6,936 nt of DNA from an uncultured Oscillospiraceae bacterium (lineage in GTDB: Bacteria; Bacillota; Clostridia; Oscillospirales; Acutalibacteraceae). The stretch lies in NCBI GenBank assembly GCA_900542375.1, contig UQNI01000074.1:1-6936 (forward strand), written 5' to 3'. The notes beneath the pieces were generated by a model. It saw only the letters and a program-made list of their open reading frames with translations, did not search any database and was not told where the DNA came from. The first letter of the stretch is position 1. Each line of letters begins with the position of its first letter. Positions 4,292 to 6,936 of the stretch are shown here, one piece after another. The translations under genes were made by a program, and so were the position numbers.

Positions 4292-5299
4292 TTATAACAA
4301 TTGGGCGGACGTCAGTATATTTCCTCTTCTGAGACTTTGGCGAATTTCTTGTATGGCAGCATCCATTTTTGTAAGGCGTTTTAATAACTCCTTTTCTTCT
4401 TCAGTTGTTTCCAAAACTTCGTGGATACCTCCATTTTTAATGACAATACGATGGTCTGCCATTAAAGCAAGCAAAGGGTCGTGTGTTGCCATTAATACAA
4501 TTTTATCTTCCGATACCAATAACCTTAACGCTTTTTCTCTATCGATACCTGCATTTTCTATTTCATCAATCAAAACAATAGGCGAAGCACTTAAAATAGC
4601 AGTATCTGCAATCATCAATGCTCTGGATTGACCTCCGCTTAAACCGGTTACGGGCGTATCGGGAGAAAAACGCTCTCCTGCCAAATCATTAGCTGATTGC
4701 ATAATACGTTCAATTACTTCAACAGAATTTTCAATCATACGACTTTGTGCATGCATTTCCAAAAATTCTTTGACGCTTAAATCCATGATAAAATTCATAT
4801 TTTGCGATAATTGTGCAACCAAACGATTATTGGAGGAAAAACGCCACTTGGTATCAGGCTTTGCCCCATTAATTAAGATGCGTCTTTTTGTAGGCGTATC
4901 ACCTTGGGCTGCCCATTCAATATCTGCCAGCAGACGACTTTTTCCGGAACCGGTAGGCCCTACAATGGAAACAATTTGAGAAGCAGCAATGGTTAATTCT
5001 CCAAATTGTTCCGGTTCTCCGTATTTGGTTTGTCCCGGTAAAATAGTCAGCGAGTGTACTCTTTCTTCCTCCTCTATTCCAAGAAAAGATTGAATTTGTG
5101 CAATGTACTCCTTCATTTCTTCAAATAGATTTTCTTTGTGAATGGCTTTCTCTTCTGCTTCTTCCTCACTGATATGCTCTATATATTCACCGATTGTTTG
5201 ATTCATCGCTTTGGAAACATCCAAACGATTTTGCTGAAAAAAATCATGTAAAAACGGATATTGCGCTAAGAGTTCAGATATGGTAGTATACTTCATCAT
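4292..5299 (-). CDS. ABC-type ATPase with N-terminal DUF1858/ScdA-like helical domain
   Basis: This 335-residue protein has two parts. Residues 1-75 are helical and acidic. They begin TTISELLAQYPFLHDFFQQNRLDV (5-28), which resembles the DUF1858/ScdA-N type of module, followed by a Glu-rich stretch. Residues about 100-300 form an ABC nucleotide-binding domain with a complete active site. It has Walker A GPTGSGKS (114-121), Q-loop near Q163, signature LSGGQ (220-224), Walker B IVLIDE (241-246), D-loop ENAGID and H-loop ATHDP (H273). There are no membrane segments. I chose the ATG at 5297-5299, seven bases after GGGAGG (5307-5312). It overlaps the GTPase stop codon as ATGA, so translation is coupled. 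ATP hydrolysis is near certain, but the partner and substrate are unknown. It lacks the usual C-terminal regulatory domain of metal or sugar importers, and no permease gene is visible. Confidence 0.85.
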   Translation of the reverse strand: MMKYTTISELLAQYPFLHDFFQQNRLDVSKAMNQTIGEYIEHISEEEAEEKAIHKENLFEEMKEYIAQIQSFLGIEEEERVHSLTILPGQTKYGEPEQFGELTIAASQIVSIVGPTGSGKSRLLADIEWAAQGDTPTKRRILINGAKPDTKWRFSSNNRLVAQLSQNMNFIMDLSVKEFLEMHAQSRMIENSVEVIERIMQSANDLAGERFSPDTPVTGLSGGQSRALMIADTAILSASPIVLIDEIENAGIDREKALRLLVSEDKIVLMATHDPLLALMADHRIVIKNGGIHEVLETTEEEKELLKRLTKMDAAIQEIRQSLRRGNILTSAQLL

Positions 5300-5994
5300 T
5301 TCTCTTCCTCCCAATTCATTTTACGCACATTTCCAAGTTGATATTGTTTTCCGATGCGTGTTTCTCCCAAACAATAAGAACAAAGTGCGGCAGGCATTGG
5401 GAAACGAAGTTTCATACCTTCCAAAGTTTGAATATTTTGATTTTTATCATACAACAAGGTACTTAATTCAAAAGCGCCTTGACCGTTTAATCCGTTTACA
5501 TGCATGACTACTGCTTTTGGATTCACTGCAGTAACACGTGCGGCAAATACTTCTCTTTCCGCTTGTGATACAATATCCCCTTTGGTAATCACTACAAAAT
5601 CAGCTGATTTCAGCATTGGACCAATTTTTTTAGGTGTGTTGATGCCTGAAAGATTATCAATGATACAAACACCTTTGATTTCTGCCAAATATGGAGAGCA
5701 GCGATTGCAAAGTCCAGCCGATTCCGTAATTAATAAGTCCAACTGATTTTGATTTCCCCACTGTACGACTTCTTCGATATTGGAAGCAAAAAAATGGTCC
5801 GGACATAAGGCACCTGATAATCCTTTTCGAACAAGCACGCCTTCTTTTTCATATAGTTTGTCATCATCGGTATGAAGACAATCAAATTTTACAACTCCCA
5901 CAGAAATCCCCTGCTGTTTCAATGCAGAAATAGTTTTTAAAATGACAGAAGTCTTACCGGACGACGGTGGACCTGAAAAAACAATAAAATTCAT
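5296..5994 (-). CDS. G3E-type GTPase (HypB/UreG/CobW-like) with two CxxC motifs, putative metallochaperone
   Basis: This 232-residue P-loop GTPase has Walker A GPPSSGKTS (8-16). A switch segment KFDCLHTDDD (36-45) is followed by a Walker B/switch II segment LDLLITESAGLCNRCSP (85-101), which carries the ES-x-G signature of the HypB/UreG/CobW group. The guanine-recognition motif is TKGD (137-140). Two cysteine pairs, C96-x2-C99 and C205-x2-C208 (PMPAALCSYCLGETRIG), could hold a metal. The first directly follows switch II, so metal binding could be linked to the nucleotide state. G3E relatives insert nickel, cobalamin or zinc into enzymes, so a metallochaperone role is inferred. AAGGAGG (6001-6007) lies six bases before the ATG. 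Both ends overlap their neighbours as ATGA. It is neither a typical HypB nor a UreG, and no hydrogenase or urease gene is in view. Confidence 0.85.
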   Translation of the reverse strand: MNFIVFSGPPSSGKTSVILKTISALKQQGISVGVVKFDCLHTDDDKLYEKEGVLVRKGLSGALCPDHFFASNIEEVVQWGNQNQLDLLITESAGLCNRCSPYLAEIKGVCIIDNLSGINTPKKIGPMLKSADFVVITKGDIVSQAEREVFAARVTAVNPKAVVMHVNGLNGQGAFELSTLLYDKNQNIQTLEGMKLRFPMPAALCSYCLGETRIGKQYQLGNVRKMNWEEEK

Positions 5995-6936
5995 GAATTT
6001 CCTCCTTCGTAATGAAAGAATGCATTTTCTGCCTGTTTTAATAAAGTGGGAATATCCTCATGATACAGTATGTCCCATCCCGGCCATATAAATGTCCGTT
6101 CTTTTTCAGGGCAGTCATTCACTAATGGGTTGGTTGACGGGAATTTTCCGTCAGAAGATAGCGTTTTGCCAAATTCTTCGGAGAGAATAAACTCAATCAG
6201 CGGTTGTACTTTTTCTTTGGATGACGATTTTGCCAATAAGAAAATGGGGTTTAAAATGGCACCGTCTTTCGGCCAAACCAACTGCATTCCTTTGGTTTCC
6301 TGCATCATACAAGCAAAGAAATATGGAATAACGGTGATAGCTGGAATTTCCTTTTGTTTTTTGGATTTCCCCATTTTAACCATTTGAGCGGGATGCATAC
6401 TTTGCATCAAATTTTGCCCCAATCTGTAAAGACCATCCGTGCCGTATTTGCTGTAAATCCCCAGTAATAAAGCGTGAAACATGTCCAAATCTTGTACAGG
6501 AAAAGCAATGGTATTTTCATACTCAGATTTCATTAAATCACTCCAGCTTTCCGGCATTGGACGTTCTCCCAAGGCTTCGGTATTTACCATAAAAACCGCA
6601 GGAACAATACCAACAACCGTATACTGATGGTTCGGGTCGTTTAAAGAAATATTTTCGTTATCAAACATTTCTTTTAAGGGTATTGTACGGTCAGAATCGG
6701 TAAAAATACCGGTATCTCGATATTTTCCCAATACATTGTAATCAAAAAACAAACTGTAACCTGCGGAAAGATAAACATCGGCTAGTTCTGTTTCGTCTTT
6801 GCATGCCTCAATGCGTTCTTGCAACCAATCCAGTCCCATACTCGCAGATTGTAAATCAAAATTCACATCCATATGATGCGTATCACGCCATGTTTCAAAT
6901 ACATCCATAAGCGGCAAACGGATAGGACAAGGTAAT
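5991..6936 (-). CDS. ABC substrate-binding-protein-like protein (5' end outside window)
   Basis: This partial gene is open to the right edge. The visible part is 314 residues plus the stop. It has the type 2 periplasmic-binding-protein pattern of the iron/polyamine class. PCPIRLPLMDVFETW comes near the visible start, the core stretch reads VGIVPAVFMVNTEALG followed by PESWSDLM, and then come IAFPVQDLDMFHALLLGIY, ITVIPYFFACMM and a C-terminal FILSEEFG. The true start lies beyond the window, so I cannot see whether there is a signal peptide or lipobox. This decides whether it acts outside the membrane or in the cytoplasm. A TTG at 6915-6917 is in frame but is not a credible start, because the frame continues upstream with conserved-looking PCPIR. 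The stop overlaps the GTPase ATG as ATGA. It is the first visible gene of the operon. Confidence 0.75.
   Translation of the reverse strand, partial: LPCPIRLPLMDVFETWRDTHHMDVNFDLQSASMGLDWLQERIEACKDETELADVYLSAGYSLFFDYNVLGKYRDTGIFTDSDRTIPLKEMFDNENISLNDPNHQYTVVGIVPAVFMVNTEALGERPMPESWSDLMKSEYENTIAFPVQDLDMFHALLLGIYSKYGTDGLYRLGQNLMQSMHPAQMVKMGKSKKQKEIPAITVIPYFFACMMQETKGMQLVWPKDGAILNPIFLLAKSSSKEKVQPLIEFILSEEFGKTLSSDGKFPSTNPLVNDCPEKERTFIWPGWDILYHEDIPTLLKQAENAFFHYEGGNS

Noticed and set aside
4254..4631. 125-residue open frame on the + strand
   Set aside because: It is a shadow antisense to the ABC ATPase, which has complete catalytic motifs, and it starts inside the terminator hairpin.
1..6936. CRISPR arrays, tRNA or rRNA genes, riboswitches
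   Set aside because: I saw no regularly spaced repeats, no cloverleaf-like segments with a CCA end and no recognisable aptamer core. Intergenic gaps are mostly under 100 bp and are explained by terminators and promoters.

Overview
The window looks like a chromosomal segment of a low-GC, endospore-forming member of the Bacillota, most likely a clostridium. The evidence is an AT-rich sequence with strong GGAGG-type ribosome binding sites, a sporulation sigma factor K gene, two spore-coat genes of the CotF type, and compact intrinsic terminators. I cannot name the species from the sequence alone.

Layout, left to right. (1) Positions 118-1032: a self-contained + strand unit with a near-consensus housekeeping promoter, a zinc-ribbon membrane protein with Pro/Gln-rich tails, and a terminator. 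(2) 1137-1399: on the - strand, a decayed 3' fragment of a tyrosine recombinase (phage or conjugative-element integrase). It is frameshifted, lacks the second catalytic Arg, and lies right against the sigK terminator. (3) 1435-2142 (-): an uninterrupted sigK with a hydrophobic pro-sequence. (4) 2202-3906 (-): a run of small sporulation-type genes. Read in transcription order these are a Cys-rich mini-protein, a 70-residue helical protein, a ferritin-like di-iron protein with its own terminator, then a CotF partner and a CotF-family coat protein, closed by a strong terminator. (5) 4010-4240 (+), divergent from that run: a small protein with a heavy-metal-associated (HMA) type fold but no cysteines. 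(6) 4243-4280: a hairpin that can terminate in both directions. (7) 4292-6936 (-): a three-gene operon that runs off the window edge. Its order is a substrate-binding-protein-like gene (5' end missing), a G3E-type GTPase with CxxC motifs, and an ABC ATPase with an extra N-terminal helical domain. Each stop codon overlaps the next start as ATGA.

How the parts fit. The middle of the window is a sporulation neighbourhood. Three of its transcription units carry a CATAnnnT box 15-16 bp from an ATA-centred upstream box, which resembles mother-cell sigma factor promoters (sigma-E/sigma-K class). The right-hand operon has the pieces of an ABC importer, but no permease is visible and a metallochaperone-like GTPase is translationally coupled to it. 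A cytoplasmic metal or cofactor handling system is therefore a reasonable but unproven reading. It is the most likely candidate here for poorly described biology.
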